Assembly (NCBI RefSeq): GCF_009696145.1
Contig: NZ_VUMO01000002.1
Location: 124,001-188,000, forward strand
Length of the DNA stretch: 64,000 nucleotides
Origin: Pseudoramibacter porci
GTDB taxonomy: Bacteria > Bacillota > Clostridia > Eubacteriales > Eubacteriaceae
Direction of reading: 5' to 3'
Below, in pieces: positions 15,772 to 24,434 of this stretch. Each line of letters starts with the position of its first letter. Positions within the stretch are counted from its first letter, which is position 1. Both the position numbers and the translations under genes were made by a program. The notes beneath the pieces were generated by a model that did no database searches, was not told the origin of the DNA, and was given only the letters and a program-made list of their open reading frames with translations.

Positions 15772-17337
15772 TTACTTCGCACTTGTCTTTTTGCGGATGA
15801 TAATCGCAGCCGCTCCGACCAGCGCGGCCAGCGCCATCCAATCGGCGTATTGAGTCCAGTTGGTGTCATCGCCGGTGAGTACCGCTGTGATGCTCTTGCC
15901 TTCTATTTTCTTCTGAACCGGTGATGCCTGTGTGGTTAGCTTCGATTGCGTTTTTGTTGTCGACTTGTTCGAATCTTCTGTCGTCGTATGCTTCGGGTCT
16001 TCTGTCGTTGGTTTGCTCGGATCTTCCGTCTTGCTGCCCTCCGGATCCTTCGGATCGGTGGTCGTGCTTTCTTCTTTTTTCGGGGTTGAATTAAAGGCCT
16101 TGGCAGTCGAGATCGTCTTTTTGCCCATCACCGCGCCGACCATGTGCTGGAAGTCTTCACGTCCGACGGGGCTGTACATTTGCATGGACTTCAGCCAAAC
16201 CTTATCGGCCGCCGTCGCGGTCACCCTGCCGCTGACCTGCTTGTCGGAGACGAGTTTAAAGGTTTCGCCGGCCTTAACGGTCGTGCCGCCGTTAGCCGTT
16301 TGAATCGATACGCCGTCCCCTTCGACGCTAAGCTGATAGCTGCCGTTGTAGTTTGTCGGCTCGCTCACCATCAAATCACCGCTGACCCATTGCTTGGTGT
16401 TTTCGTCGTAGTTCAGAGTCGCGTCGCCTGAGATGCTGATCTTTTCTGAAGACGGCTCGGTGCGCAAAATTTTGCTGTTGGCGTCCGACGCCTGATACAA
16501 GATGCCTGCCAATGGGTAATCCGTATACGCCTGGCTGCTTGCAGTGAGATTGTTATCTGGAATTCCATACTCGTTCATCAGCCGCCAAACCGCACGCTGC
16601 GTCGCCTGATAAGCTTGTTTTTCGGTAACGTAATACGAGTTTGCGTAAGCCTGTGCGTACGCTTCAAGCGGCGTCTGGCCATTGGCATAATAGATACACA
16701 ACGCTGCTTTATAAAAAGGCAAAGCGGTGATGTCCTGATAGGTGAGCCCCGATGGCGTCTTTAAGTGCGTCGTGTTGGTGCTCGACGGATAGTAATCGCC
16801 GACTGCGGTCAAAAACGCGCTGAGTTTATTTAAATTTTCTGTGTTGTGATTGGTGTAGTCGCTGTAAGTGAACTGGGTGTCGCCCAGAACATCCGCAAAA
16901 TCCGTACGGAGCACCGACGGAACAGCGAGCATTTGATTGAATTCGGCCTCGCCGATTGACGTCGGGTTGGCGACAATCTGATACAATCCAAAGCCGTTGT
17001 AAGGGTAGCCCGCGTACAAAATAGTCATCAGCCGAGATATAAAGGTGTTGTACTCATCCGTGCTTTTAAAATCCGACGCTGTCAAATACCCCTCTGTATA
17101 ATCCGGTACACTAGATATGCTCGGTGTCGTATGCGGCCAATGCAATTTATTGTTCATACAATAAATCAGAAAACGATCACCAGCATTGGCCTGTTGGGCC
17201 ACAGACGCCGGGATGTAGTGCATGTCAGTTGTGCTGTCATATTCGATCGCGAACGAATCACTCGACGCGGCAAAGACGGAGAATCCCGCTGTCAGGGTTA
17301 ACACCGCTGCCAGAACTGCTGTCAAAAATTTTTTCAT
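15772..17337 (-). CDS. Thioester-domain surface protein with Thr-rich stalk and non-canonical sorting signal
   Basis: The 521-aa protein has a signal peptide (1-23, cleavage near VFAAS) and a TED-like domain. C60 in LIYCMNN and Q247 in the TQRA motif (ATQRAVW) are the residues expected to form an internal Cys-Gln thioester, a covalent adhesin chemistry of Gram-positive bacteria. A beta-sandwich-like region follows (about 285-395), then a Thr/Ser/Pro/Lys/Glu-rich stalk with repeated TTEDP/TTDP units (about 410-470). The C-terminus has TGDD, a hydrophobic helix and RKK, resembling a sortase signal but reading AVLTG where LPxTG is usual. It probably binds host or surface amines; the ligand is unknown. 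It is a single gene with no sortase nearby. Confidence 0.85.
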   Translation of the reverse strand: MKKFLTAVLAAVLTLTAGFSVFAASSDSFAIEYDSTTDMHYIPASVAQQANAGDRFLIYCMNNKLHWPHTTPSISSVPDYTEGYLTASDFKSTDEYNTFISRLMTILYAGYPYNGFGLYQIVANPTSIGEAEFNQMLAVPSVLRTDFADVLGDTQFTYSDYTNHNTENLNKLSAFLTAVGDYYPSSTNTTHLKTPSGLTYQDITALPFYKAALCIYYANGQTPLEAYAQAYANSYYVTEKQAYQATQRAVWRLMNEYGIPDNNLTASSQAYTDYPLAGILYQASDANSKILRTEPSSEKISISGDATLNYDENTKQWVSGDLMVSEPTNYNGSYQLSVEGDGVSIQTANGGTTVKAGETFKLVSDKQVSGRVTATAADKVWLKSMQMYSPVGREDFQHMVGAVMGKKTISTAKAFNSTPKKEESTTTDPKDPEGSKTEDPSKPTTEDPKHTTTEDSNKSTTKTQSKLTTQASPVQKKIEGKSITAVLTGDDTNWTQYADWMALAALVGAAAIIIRKKTSAK

Positions 17338-17498
17338 AAATTTTCCTTAACCTCTACTTTAGAATTTTTCCTAAGTATATCAAAATGGATAACCCCTCGC
17401 AAAGGTTTTCTCTCTTTCTTAATCCCTTTTAAGAATTTATCGTGAATAACCTTTATGCACAATATAAAGGCCTGTTGGATTCAGCGGTTAAGGCGCAT

Positions 17499-17526
17499 AA
17501 AAAAGAGCGGCCGCCGCCGCTCTTTT
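17499..17526 (-). terminator. Terminator of the glycerol-dehydrogenase-like gene
   Basis: AAAAGAGCGGC pairs with GCCGCTCTTTT, followed on the minus strand by a T run. The 17338-17498 stretch between it and the thioester gene shows nothing else clear. Confidence 0.8.
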
Positions 17527-17537
17527 GATAAAAATCT

Positions 17538-18638
17538 TTAGTCTTCTTCCAACATTGCCCGTCCAAATTGATCCGCCGCGAGAAGTGCGTTCACCACTTT
17601 TTCCGGATTGACTTCCACCGGCAGATTGTGCAAGGTGTCGTCTTCCGCGCAGGCCGCTTCCGCCACTGGCATCAAATGTTCGCGGCTTAAATCGGTGATC
17701 CCGAGTTCGCCGAGGGTGACCGGCAGGCCGATTTCGACCATCCAGCTCAGAATATCCACTAAATCGTCTTCCGGAATGTTTTCGAGCACCAATTGGGTCA
17801 AAGTCCCGAAGTTGACCTTTTCACCGTGCTGCATGGCGTGGCATTCCGGCAGCACCGTCAGCCCGTTGTGAATGGCGTGAGCGCCGGCCAGCCCGCCGGA
17901 TTCAAAGCCGATGCCCGAGAGCAGGGTATTCGCTTCGATGACTTTTTCGACCGCTTCGGTGCAGGCGCCACCGGACAGCGCGAGTTTCGCCTTCAGCCCT
18001 TCTGCCCGCAGGGTGTCGTAGCAAAGGCGCGCGATCCCGAGGGCCGCTTCGCTGACTTTGCCCGACGCACAGGTAACCGCACCGGACTGATAGCACGCCC
18101 GCGCTTCAAAATACGTTGCCATGGCGTCGCCCATGCCGGAAACGGTGAAGCGCAGCGGACTTTTCGCAATGATGTCTGTATCCATCAGCACCACATTCGG
18201 GTTAGACGGCAGGAATAAATAACTTTCGAAGACGCCGTCTTCCGTGTAGATAACCGACAGCGCCGAGCACGGTGCGTCCGTCGAGGCGATGGTCGGTGCA
18301 ATGATCACCGGCGTTCCCGCTTTGTACGCGACCGCCTTCGCGGTATCGAAAATCTTCCCGCCGCCGACGCCGACGACAACATCCGCTGATTCGTCTTTGA
18401 CAATTTGAATCAGCCGGTCGATTTCGCTGTTGCAGCATTCGCCGTTAAAGTGTTCAAACACACATTTAGCCCCTGCCGCTTTAAAGCTGGCTTGAATCTG
18501 ATCGCCTTGGCGTTTCACGCCGCCTTCGGAAATCAAAATCAACGCTTTGTCGCCCAGTTTCTTCGCGTAATCCCCCAAATCGTTCATCGCGCCAGGTCCC
18601 TGGACGTACTTCGACGGTGAAATAAATACCTTGTTCAT
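17538..18638 (-). CDS. gldA: Glycerol dehydrogenase-like iron-containing alcohol dehydrogenase
   Basis: The 366-aa product belongs to the GldA branch: SPSKYVQGPGAM at the start, VVGVGGGKIFDTAKAVA (NAD-binding glycine loop, about 88-104), IAPTIASTDAPCS, and metal ligands in D(A)MATYFEAR, HAIHNGL and HAMQHGEKV. The family oxidises glycerol to dihydroxyacetone or reduces small hydroxyketones and aldehydes with NAD(H). The chosen start has AAGGGG 9 nt upstream; ATG 18644 is only 3 nt from it. It has its own terminator and lies downstream of an aldolase-kinase pair, so it may handle the aldolase product, though it is transcriptionally separable. Confidence 0.9.
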   Translation of the reverse strand: MNKVFISPSKYVQGPGAMNDLGDYAKKLGDKALILISEGGVKRQGDQIQASFKAAGAKCVFEHFNGECCNSEIDRLIQIVKDESADVVVGVGGGKIFDTAKAVAYKAGTPVIIAPTIASTDAPCSALSVIYTEDGVFESYLFLPSNPNVVLMDTDIIAKSPLRFTVSGMGDAMATYFEARACYQSGAVTCASGKVSEAALGIARLCYDTLRAEGLKAKLALSGGACTEAVEKVIEANTLLSGIGFESGGLAGAHAIHNGLTVLPECHAMQHGEKVNFGTLTQLVLENIPEDDLVDILSWMVEIGLPVTLGELGITDLSREHLMPVAEAACAEDDTLHNLPVEVNPEKVVNALLAADQFGRAMLEED

Positions 18639-18757
18639 TGACATTTACCCCTTCTTGGCAATCGTATTGCCGAATTTTTAACAATATTATAACCGGAAAT
18701 GTTTAGATTAATCTTTATTTTATCTGAAAACGTTGTGAAATAAGTGTCAAATTTTTA

Positions 18758-18794
18758 TAAAAAACGCCCGGACCTGAGCGATCAGATCCGGGCG
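18758..18794 (-). terminator. Terminator of the kinase-aldolase operon
   Basis: CGCCCGGA pairs with TCCGGGCG around a 14-nt loop that can itself pair partly, followed by T6 on the minus strand. Confidence 0.82.
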
Positions 18795-18804
18795 GTGTGC
18801 CGCG

Positions 18805-19464
18805 TTATGCTTTTTTCATATTTTTCTGGCCGTAATCGTCGCGGAAGCGGACCATCATCCGTTCCATTTCGTCTTCGTCGAGAATCACCGGCTTGCCGAT
18901 GGCGCGGGCCAGCACGTAAACCTTCGCGCATTGCTCGATCTGATCGGCGATGTTGAAGGCCCCGGCGATGGTTCTCGCCCCGGCCACCATGCCGTGGTTG
19001 GCCATCAGCGCCGCCTGACGGTCCTTCATGGCTTCGAAGGTGGCTTTCGCCAGCTCCGGCGTGCCGTAGGAGGCGTACTCGCCGCAGCGGATTTCCGGCC
19101 CGGCAAAGGCGATCAGATAATTGGACGCCGGCAGGGGTTCCCGCAGCGTCGCGATGACTGTACAATAAGTCGAATGGGTGTGGACGATCGCGTCCAAATC
19201 GTCACGGTCGGTGTAAAAGATCCGGTGTAGTGCGTGTTCGCTCGAGGGCTTGCGCTTGCCGTCGACGACGTTGCCGTCCAAATCCATGACGACCACGTCC
19301 TCCGGCTGCGTTTCAAAATAATCCATCCCCGACGGGCTCATCGCGTAGAGCCCTTTTTCGCGGTTGAGGATGCTGATATTGCCGCCGGTGCCGGTCGTCA
19401 GCCCCGCTGTGATGAGTTTCTTACAGTAATTGACCACGTCAATGCGTTCTTGTTCGAGCAGCAT
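18805..19464 (-). CDS. Class II aldolase (L-fuculose-phosphate aldolase-like)
   Basis: The 219-aa protein has the class II sugar-phosphate aldolase/adducin fold: TGGNIS for phosphate binding (about 26-31), SEHALH with the catalytic glutamate, the zinc ligands in VHTHSTYC and a third histidine in ANHGMV. The family splits ketose phosphates such as L-fuculose-1-phosphate to DHAP plus an aldehyde, or epimerises L-ribulose-5-phosphate. The substrate cannot be told from sequence. It follows an FGGY kinase by 60 nt on the same strand, so the kinase probably supplies the phosphorylated ketose. No sugar isomerase or transporter is adjacent. Confidence 0.88.
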   Translation of the reverse strand: MLLEQERIDVVNYCKKLITAGLTTGTGGNISILNREKGLYAMSPSGMDYFETQPEDVVVMDLDGNVVDGKRKPSSEHALHRIFYTDRDDLDAIVHTHSTYCTVIATLREPLPASNYLIAFAGPEIRCGEYASYGTPELAKATFEAMKDRQAALMANHGMVAGARTIAGAFNIADQIEQCAKVYVLARAIGKPVILDEDEMERMMVRFRDDYGQKNMKKA

Positions 19465-19524
19465 ATTCCCTCCTCTTGTCTTTTTCTCTTATGATACCCG
19501 ATGAAACTGGGAAAAGAAAGCGTG

Positions 19525-21033
19525 CTATTTCAAAAAAGCCGCCCGTTTCTGCCACGGCTCTGTCATGGCTTTTCGAATTTCGACGTAGATTTCATAAAGC
19601 TTTTCATAGCGTTCGGTCTTCTTCGGATCGGGCAGGTAGGTTTTTTCGGCGAAGCAGCACGCCCGCTTAGCCTCTTCAAAATGGGCATAAACCCCGCCGG
19701 CGATCCCCGCCATCATCGCCGCGCCCTTGGCGCCGAATTCGTTACCCGCAGAAATGATCGTCTGCACCCCGAGGGCATCGGCGATCATCTGGGCCCAGGC
19801 TGCACTTTTAGCCCCGCCCCCGGCGAGATAGACCTTCGCGTTGGCGTCAAGCCCCCGCAGGCAGTCCTTGATGGACAAAGTCATCCCCTCATACACGGCG
19901 TGGATCAAATCCGCCCGGGTCGTCTGCGCACTGATGCCGAAAAAATTGGCTCTCGCGTGGGGATCGTAAAAGGGCGCCCGTTCCCCGGCCGCGCTGATGT
20001 AAGGATGGTAGATCACGCCGCCGCTGCCCACTGGCACATCCTGAATCATGGCTTCAATCTGGTCGAAATCCTGAGTCAAGGCCACTTCATTCAGGGCCCA
20101 GTCCAGATTTGGGGTTCCGTTCATCGCAGCCTGGAGGTTCATGAACAAATCCCCTACGGCGTGCTTGAGCCAGCGGGTCTGGGGCCCGCCGAAGTTACAG
20201 TCCGCCTTGTGGCGGAAGGTTTCTGTCGCGCAGGTGGTGCCGAGAATCGTGCACACGTCACTGACGCCGATGGCCCCGATGCCCACAGCAGTCGCTGCCA
20301 CATCGATGGCCCCGGCAATGACCGGCGTTCCCGGATTGAGCCCCAGAGCTGCCGCGGCTTCGTCCGTGAGCGTCCCGGCCACATCGGCCGACGCCTGCAC
20401 CGGCGGCACGAGGTCTGCGTAGCCTTCAAGCCCCAAAGCCTTGAATACGTTCCGGGCAGGCTGACCCGTCTGGGCGTCAAGAATGGCCGAGGTGGAACCG
20501 TCGCTGAAATCGCCTGCGAAAATGCCCGTCATTTTGTAACGAATCCAGTCCTTGCAGAACAGCATGTGGGCCGCCCGATCCAGGACGTCTTTGCGGTGGT
20601 CCGCCATCCACTTGAGGAGCACCATCTGGGTCCCTGTGAGCGGTGGCGACCCCGTCGTTTTGAACAACAGTTCTCCAATTTCCGGTCGGGTTTCAGTGAT
20701 CGCCGCCACTTCGTCCACAGCGCGTCCGTCGCACCACAGAATGGCGTTCTGCACCGGCTCGCCGGCTTCATCCACGAGCCAGATCCCTTCCCCCTGTCCG
20801 GTGACACCGATGCCGGCAATGTCGTCTTTGGACGCCGGCCCGGCTTCGACCACCTGCTTGATACACACCGCGATTTTGTCCCAGAGCAGGCTCATGTTCT
20901 GCTCCACGCCCACATCGCCGACATAAATCGGTTCGTTTTCAATGGCTTCGGTTCGGATTTCCCGACCGAGGGTGTCAAAAAGCACCGCCTTGACGTTGGA
21001 CGTCCCCGCATCAATTCCGATTAAATACTGCAT
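19525..21033 (-). CDS. FGGY-family carbohydrate kinase
   Basis: The 502-aa kinase has the FGGY two-domain plan: N-terminal phosphate loop IGIDAGTSNVKAVLFD, GVTGQGEGIW, the ILWCDGRA segment, the ATP-domain GAIDVAATAVGIG and the C-terminal signature YLAGGGAKSAAWAQMIAD. The family phosphorylates xylulose, ribulose, fuculose, erythritol, glycerol and related sugars. The sequence looks more like the xylulose/polyol branch than glycerol kinase, but I cannot name the substrate. It is first in a probable operon with the class II aldolase. A 507-codon open frame lies antisense to it and is a codon-bias shadow. Confidence 0.88.
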   Translation of the reverse strand: MQYLIGIDAGTSNVKAVLFDTLGREIRTEAIENEPIYVGDVGVEQNMSLLWDKIAVCIKQVVEAGPASKDDIAGIGVTGQGEGIWLVDEAGEPVQNAILWCDGRAVDEVAAITETRPEIGELLFKTTGSPPLTGTQMVLLKWMADHRKDVLDRAAHMLFCKDWIRYKMTGIFAGDFSDGSTSAILDAQTGQPARNVFKALGLEGYADLVPPVQASADVAGTLTDEAAAALGLNPGTPVIAGAIDVAATAVGIGAIGVSDVCTILGTTCATETFRHKADCNFGGPQTRWLKHAVGDLFMNLQAAMNGTPNLDWALNEVALTQDFDQIEAMIQDVPVGSGGVIYHPYISAAGERAPFYDPHARANFFGISAQTTRADLIHAVYEGMTLSIKDCLRGLDANAKVYLAGGGAKSAAWAQMIADALGVQTIISAGNEFGAKGAAMMAGIAGGVYAHFEEAKRACCFAEKTYLPDPKKTERYEKLYEIYVEIRKAMTEPWQKRAAFLK

Positions 21034-21112
21034 GATTTTCCCCCTGATTTTGATGCTAAGATGTGAATGTTTTCATTATTAATTATACGCGGGTGCTTTT
21101 TATTTTGTCAAT

Positions 21113-21160
21113 AAAATAGACGCTTATGATCTTTTTCAGATCACAAGCGTCTATTTTTTA
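21113..21160 (-). terminator. Terminator after the C_GCAxxG_C_C gene
   Basis: A 17-bp stem (AATAGACGCTTGTGATC with GATCATAAGCGTCTATT, one wobble) is followed by a T run on the minus strand. Confidence 0.85.
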
Positions 21161-21181
21161 CAATATTTCTGATTTTAAGAT

Positions 21182-21589
21182 TTACTTGATCAGGCCTTTG
21201 CCTTTCAAAATGGCTTCTACTGCTGCTACAGCTTCGTACACCATCCCGTCGCAGTGAACTTTCTTCGGCGTGCCTGTTTTGGCATTCGCGGCGAGGAGAT
21301 GGGCGCAGTCGATGACGCCATCGTGGCCCGCCCTCATCCGGCGCATAAATTCGTGGGCATCGGCCGAATCTGTTGCCCCGCTGATGCCGAGAGCCATGAG
21401 CCCGCCGGTGACCGCGCCGCAAGTCAGCCCGGCGCACATCCCACTTCCGAAATGGGTCGCGACGGCATTAGCTTGTTCGGCTGTCAGCCCGGCGCGTTCA
21501 GCAAATGGGATCAGCACCGCCTGAGCACAGTTGTAATGCACGTTGGGATCGGCGCGAAGGACTTTAGCACGTTCTAAAACGGTTTGCAT
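21182..21589 (-). CDS. C_GCAxxG_C_C family redox-type protein
   Basis: The 135-aa protein has the family pattern NCAQAV, GSGMCAGLTCGAVTGG and a C-terminal HCDGMVYEAV, with an additional DCAHLL cysteine. The family (related to split-Soret cytochrome c domains) is common in anaerobes and is thought to bind a metal or take part in redox chemistry; no reaction is established. The start is ATG 21589 after AAAGGAAG; the upstream extension is unlikely. It lies upstream of the FGGY kinase on the same strand but is separated by a terminator. Confidence 0.85.
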   Translation of the reverse strand: MQTVLERAKVLRADPNVHYNCAQAVLIPFAERAGLTAEQANAVATHFGSGMCAGLTCGAVTGGLMALGISGATDSADAHEFMRRMRAGHDGVIDCAHLLAANAKTGTPKKVHCDGMVYEAVAAVEAILKGKGLIK

Positions 21590-21661
21590 AATTATCTTCC
21601 TTTCTGATCGCTTCATTCGTTTTTTATCAGCATATCACGAGAAGCCACGAACCGCAAGGCT

Positions 21662-23275
21662 TTATGCGTTGCCAGCTTCGGTGTGCATCTCGCGCTTTTT
21701 CTGATACATCCGCTGATCGGCCAGACGGAAGAGCGCTGCGGCGGGAACCTCATCGGTGGCGGCCATGCCCCAGGCGATCTCTACCGGAATACCGTGATCC
21801 ATGGTGTGCTTGCGCGCCGCAAAGGCTTCAAGCCGCTGTGATACATCCGCCGCGGCCGTTCCCACAAGGAGCACCAGGAACTCATCCCCGCCGATGCGAT
21901 AGACCGTGCCGATCTCGCCGAAGACCTGCTCAATGGCTTCGGCGGCTGTTCGAATCAGCTGATCTCCAAATGCATGGCCCCACGTGTCGTTGGTTGCCTT
22001 AAGCCCATTGATGTCAAACATGATCAGCGTTGCGCCCGCTTCCGGTTTGACTTGATCCCAGTCTCGCTCGTAGGCGGCCCGGTTGCCCAGTCCCGTGAGC
22101 TCATCCCGGTAGGCGAGCTTCCGGTAGAGTTCGCTTTCTGTGAGCCGGTTCAGATCTTCCAAATATTGATTGAACCACGCATTCAGGCAGCCGATCGACA
22201 GCAAAAACACGCCCAAGCAAATAAGCCACGCGTATCCCCGCGAATTGGGATGCAGATAATAGGCCACCAGAGCCGCAATCTCGCATACAAAATAAACGAT
22301 GCAGCCTATCCGAATTCCGTGATGGCCGGCGGCCTTGTCTTTTGAGAAAATCCGTATCACGATCATCATCATCACGATTAATAACACATGATTGGTGATC
22401 ATGTACGGATACACAGAAACCAAACCCGTCGTGTGCAAGACCAATCCAACGGCCGCATTCAAAAGAAAAAGCATCCTCAGATTTCGTAGACGCCCTAATT
22501 TGGGCAGCAAAGTCTCGAGAAATTGCAGAAAGAAGACCGGCATTAAAAAGAATGCGAGCACGCTGACCATGGCCCCCCGGTTCACGTCAGCCGTCACCAG
22601 CTGCAGTATCTGGGAATCCGTCAGCGCCCAAACCCCGGCACACAGAAGAAATAAGGCGAGCTGAACTTGCGACGTCGGCTGTCTCTCGCCTCTGCGGCGC
22701 TTTTGGCGAAAGGCAGCGTATAAAATAAAGGCGGACGCACAGCTGAAGCACAAAAAGAAGATCAAGGCGTAGAGATTCGAAAAGAAAAGTCTGCGCTGCA
22801 GCGCCGCCTGGGAGCCAATCACCGAAGCGGCATTGAGGGTGGACAATACATCTGAATCCTGATCGCTCTCCTGAACCGTCAACCTGCCGCCGGCGCTTCC
22901 CTTTGGCAGGGGAATCCAGCGAAGAGCCGTTGCCGCGTCGTCGCCAGCACTTCTAAAAATCGTCTTGCCCCTCAGCTTGACCGCAAACTGTCCCCGCATG
23001 TAGCCCAGCTCCAGCACACTGCCCTCCGGCAGATCCTTGGGCAGTCTCACCGTACAGCCTTTTCCCTGCCGCGTCCAGGCGCCGTCAAGCTTAAGGATCG
23101 GCGATGTCTGGATCATCACGTTCGTTGAGTCAGGTTTCTGCCCGGCCAACAGGCACACCGCCAGCACGCCGATAATGAGCAGCAGAACGCAACGACCGAT
23201 TTTTTCCCGCCGCTGTTCCGCCGCCGTGTCTTTTTTGTGTTCGTCAACGGTCCTGTTTTTTGTATTTCTGTCCAT
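21662..23275 (-). CDS. Membrane-bound diguanylate cyclase (7TM + GGDEF)
   Basis: The 537-aa protein has one N-terminal helix, an extracytoplasmic beta-rich domain (about 50-150), about seven membrane helices (about 160-375), a short coiled linker and a GGDEF domain (about 390-530) with DELTGLGNR and the intact active site RIGGDEF. It should make c-di-GMP from GTP in response to an outside signal, in the style of 7TMR-DISM sensors. The position of the RxxD inhibitory site, five residues before GGDEF, reads GEIG, so product inhibition by that site is not expected. The start at ATG 23275 fits the G-rich SD better than GTG 23284. No c-di-GMP effector is seen nearby. Confidence 0.88.
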   Translation of the reverse strand: MDRNTKNRTVDEHKKDTAAEQRREKIGRCVLLLIIGVLAVCLLAGQKPDSTNVMIQTSPILKLDGAWTRQGKGCTVRLPKDLPEGSVLELGYMRGQFAVKLRGKTIFRSAGDDAATALRWIPLPKGSAGGRLTVQESDQDSDVLSTLNAASVIGSQAALQRRLFFSNLYALIFFLCFSCASAFILYAAFRQKRRRGERQPTSQVQLALFLLCAGVWALTDSQILQLVTADVNRGAMVSVLAFFLMPVFFLQFLETLLPKLGRLRNLRMLFLLNAAVGLVLHTTGLVSVYPYMITNHVLLIVMMMIVIRIFSKDKAAGHHGIRIGCIVYFVCEIAALVAYYLHPNSRGYAWLICLGVFLLSIGCLNAWFNQYLEDLNRLTESELYRKLAYRDELTGLGNRAAYERDWDQVKPEAGATLIMFDINGLKATNDTWGHAFGDQLIRTAAEAIEQVFGEIGTVYRIGGDEFLVLLVGTAAADVSQRLEAFAARKHTMDHGIPVEIAWGMAATDEVPAAALFRLADQRMYQKKREMHTEAGNA

Positions 23276-23394
23276 TCGCATCACCCCCCCTGCGCCTTCC
23301 GTTTGATGATTCCATTATACAACATTAAAAAAGATGGCGCATCCTGCATGCTGTGTGACAGAGGTGGCGCGAGGCGGCGTGTTCACGTTACAAA

Positions 23395-23413
23395 GCGCCC
23401 AAGTCTTGGGCGC
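23395..23413. repeat. 19-bp perfect palindrome downstream of the recombinase
   Basis: GCGCCCAAG and CTTGGGCGC flank a single central T. It lies 40 bp past the recombinase stop. It could be a weak terminator (only a short T run follows on the minus strand) or a binding or recombination site. Confidence 0.5.
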
Positions 23414-23452
23414 CAATGGTGCGCTTCATCAGCATGTCTTTTTATTTTTTAG

Positions 23453-24397
23453 CTACGTCAAATTGGCCAATGACCGCATGACCAAATCAATATCTTGATT
23501 TTCCAACTCTTGAATAATGTGCAGATAGGTTTTTTGCGTCGTCGTCATACTGGCATGTCCAAGGCGTCTGGCCACGCTGCCGATAGATACGCCGGCAAAC
23601 AATAAGATTGATGCGTGCGTGTGCCGAAGGCCGTGGACCGAAATGACTGGAATATTGAGTCTTCTGCAATGATGCGCCAAGCGATGGTTCACCGTTGAAT
23701 TATAAATCGGCACATACCGCCCTTTTATCTTATTAACAAAAATCGGTTCTTCCGGCGGCAAGTCCCGCGTCAATTCGGCAAATTGCATGACCGTTTGCCA
23801 GTCAATTTGTATTTTCCTCACCGAAGACTTGTTTTTGGTCGGCATGAAACCGCCATGCTCTTTGTAATTCCACGTTTTATTGATAGACAAAAGTTGATGG
23901 GCAAAATCAAAATCCTTAGGCGTTAAGGCCAATGCTTCTGAAAAACGCATCCCGGTTTTAGCCACCAGCAGGATAAACCAATCCCAGTTCACCTCATTTG
24001 CCAGGTGAAGGCTGGTCAACAACGTATGCAATTCAAACTGATTAAGATATTTGGTTTTCTTCGCAGACGGAGTTTTACCTTTGATGATGATTTTCCGCGT
24101 CGGGTCGCGATCGATGAGCCCTTCGTCCACCGCATCCAAAATAGCGCCTTTCAATTGATGATGAAAATCCATCGTCGTCTGTCGCTCGTGAAACGCTGCG
24201 TAATCATTGATCATCTGTTGATAGACAATCCGTGTCATTTCGCAAAGCCGTAAATCCGGCACAAGGCGCTTCACCCAGGCCTGTGTCATTTTGTATTTTT
24301 CAAGGGTCACTTTTCGAATGGCCCCTTCTTTATAGATTTTCACCCAATTTTCATAATAATCCGCAAATAAATCTGTCGTTCTCGCTTCATTCAACAT
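23453..24397 (-). CDS. Tyrosine recombinase associated with the type I R-M locus
   Basis: The 314-aa product has an N-terminal SAM-like core-binding domain (about 10-110) and a catalytic domain with the full tyrosine-recombinase set: R in KTGMRFSEAL, HGLRHTH (H and R), H in RLGHASM, and the nucleophile Y in KTYLHI. The start is ATG 24397, 6 nt after AAGGAG. It lies just downstream of hsdR in the same direction. Such recombinases beside hsdS genes often exchange specificity domains, and four repeat-flanked hsdS cassettes lie 3-6 kb away. It could also be a relic integrase of the island; no flanking att repeat was found. Confidence 0.9.
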   Translation of the reverse strand: MLNEARTTDLFADYYENWVKIYKEGAIRKVTLEKYKMTQAWVKRLVPDLRLCEMTRIVYQQMINDYAAFHERQTTMDFHHQLKGAILDAVDEGLIDRDPTRKIIIKGKTPSAKKTKYLNQFELHTLLTSLHLANEVNWDWFILLVAKTGMRFSEALALTPKDFDFAHQLLSINKTWNYKEHGGFMPTKNKSSVRKIQIDWQTVMQFAELTRDLPPEEPIFVNKIKGRYVPIYNSTVNHRLAHHCRRLNIPVISVHGLRHTHASILLFAGVSIGSVARRLGHASMTTTQKTYLHIIQELENQDIDLVMRSLANLT

Positions 24398-24434
24398 GAC
24401 TTTCTCCTTTTTCATGCTGATGAAGCGCGGGCTG

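Noticed and set aside
19501-21024. 507-codon open frame antisense to the FGGY kinase, and similar long antisense frames (for example 740-1726 minus, 37071-38228 minus)
   Set aside because: They mirror strongly conserved real genes, have Arg/His/Pro/Gly-skewed composition and no SD or family motifs; GC-rich codon bias creates them.
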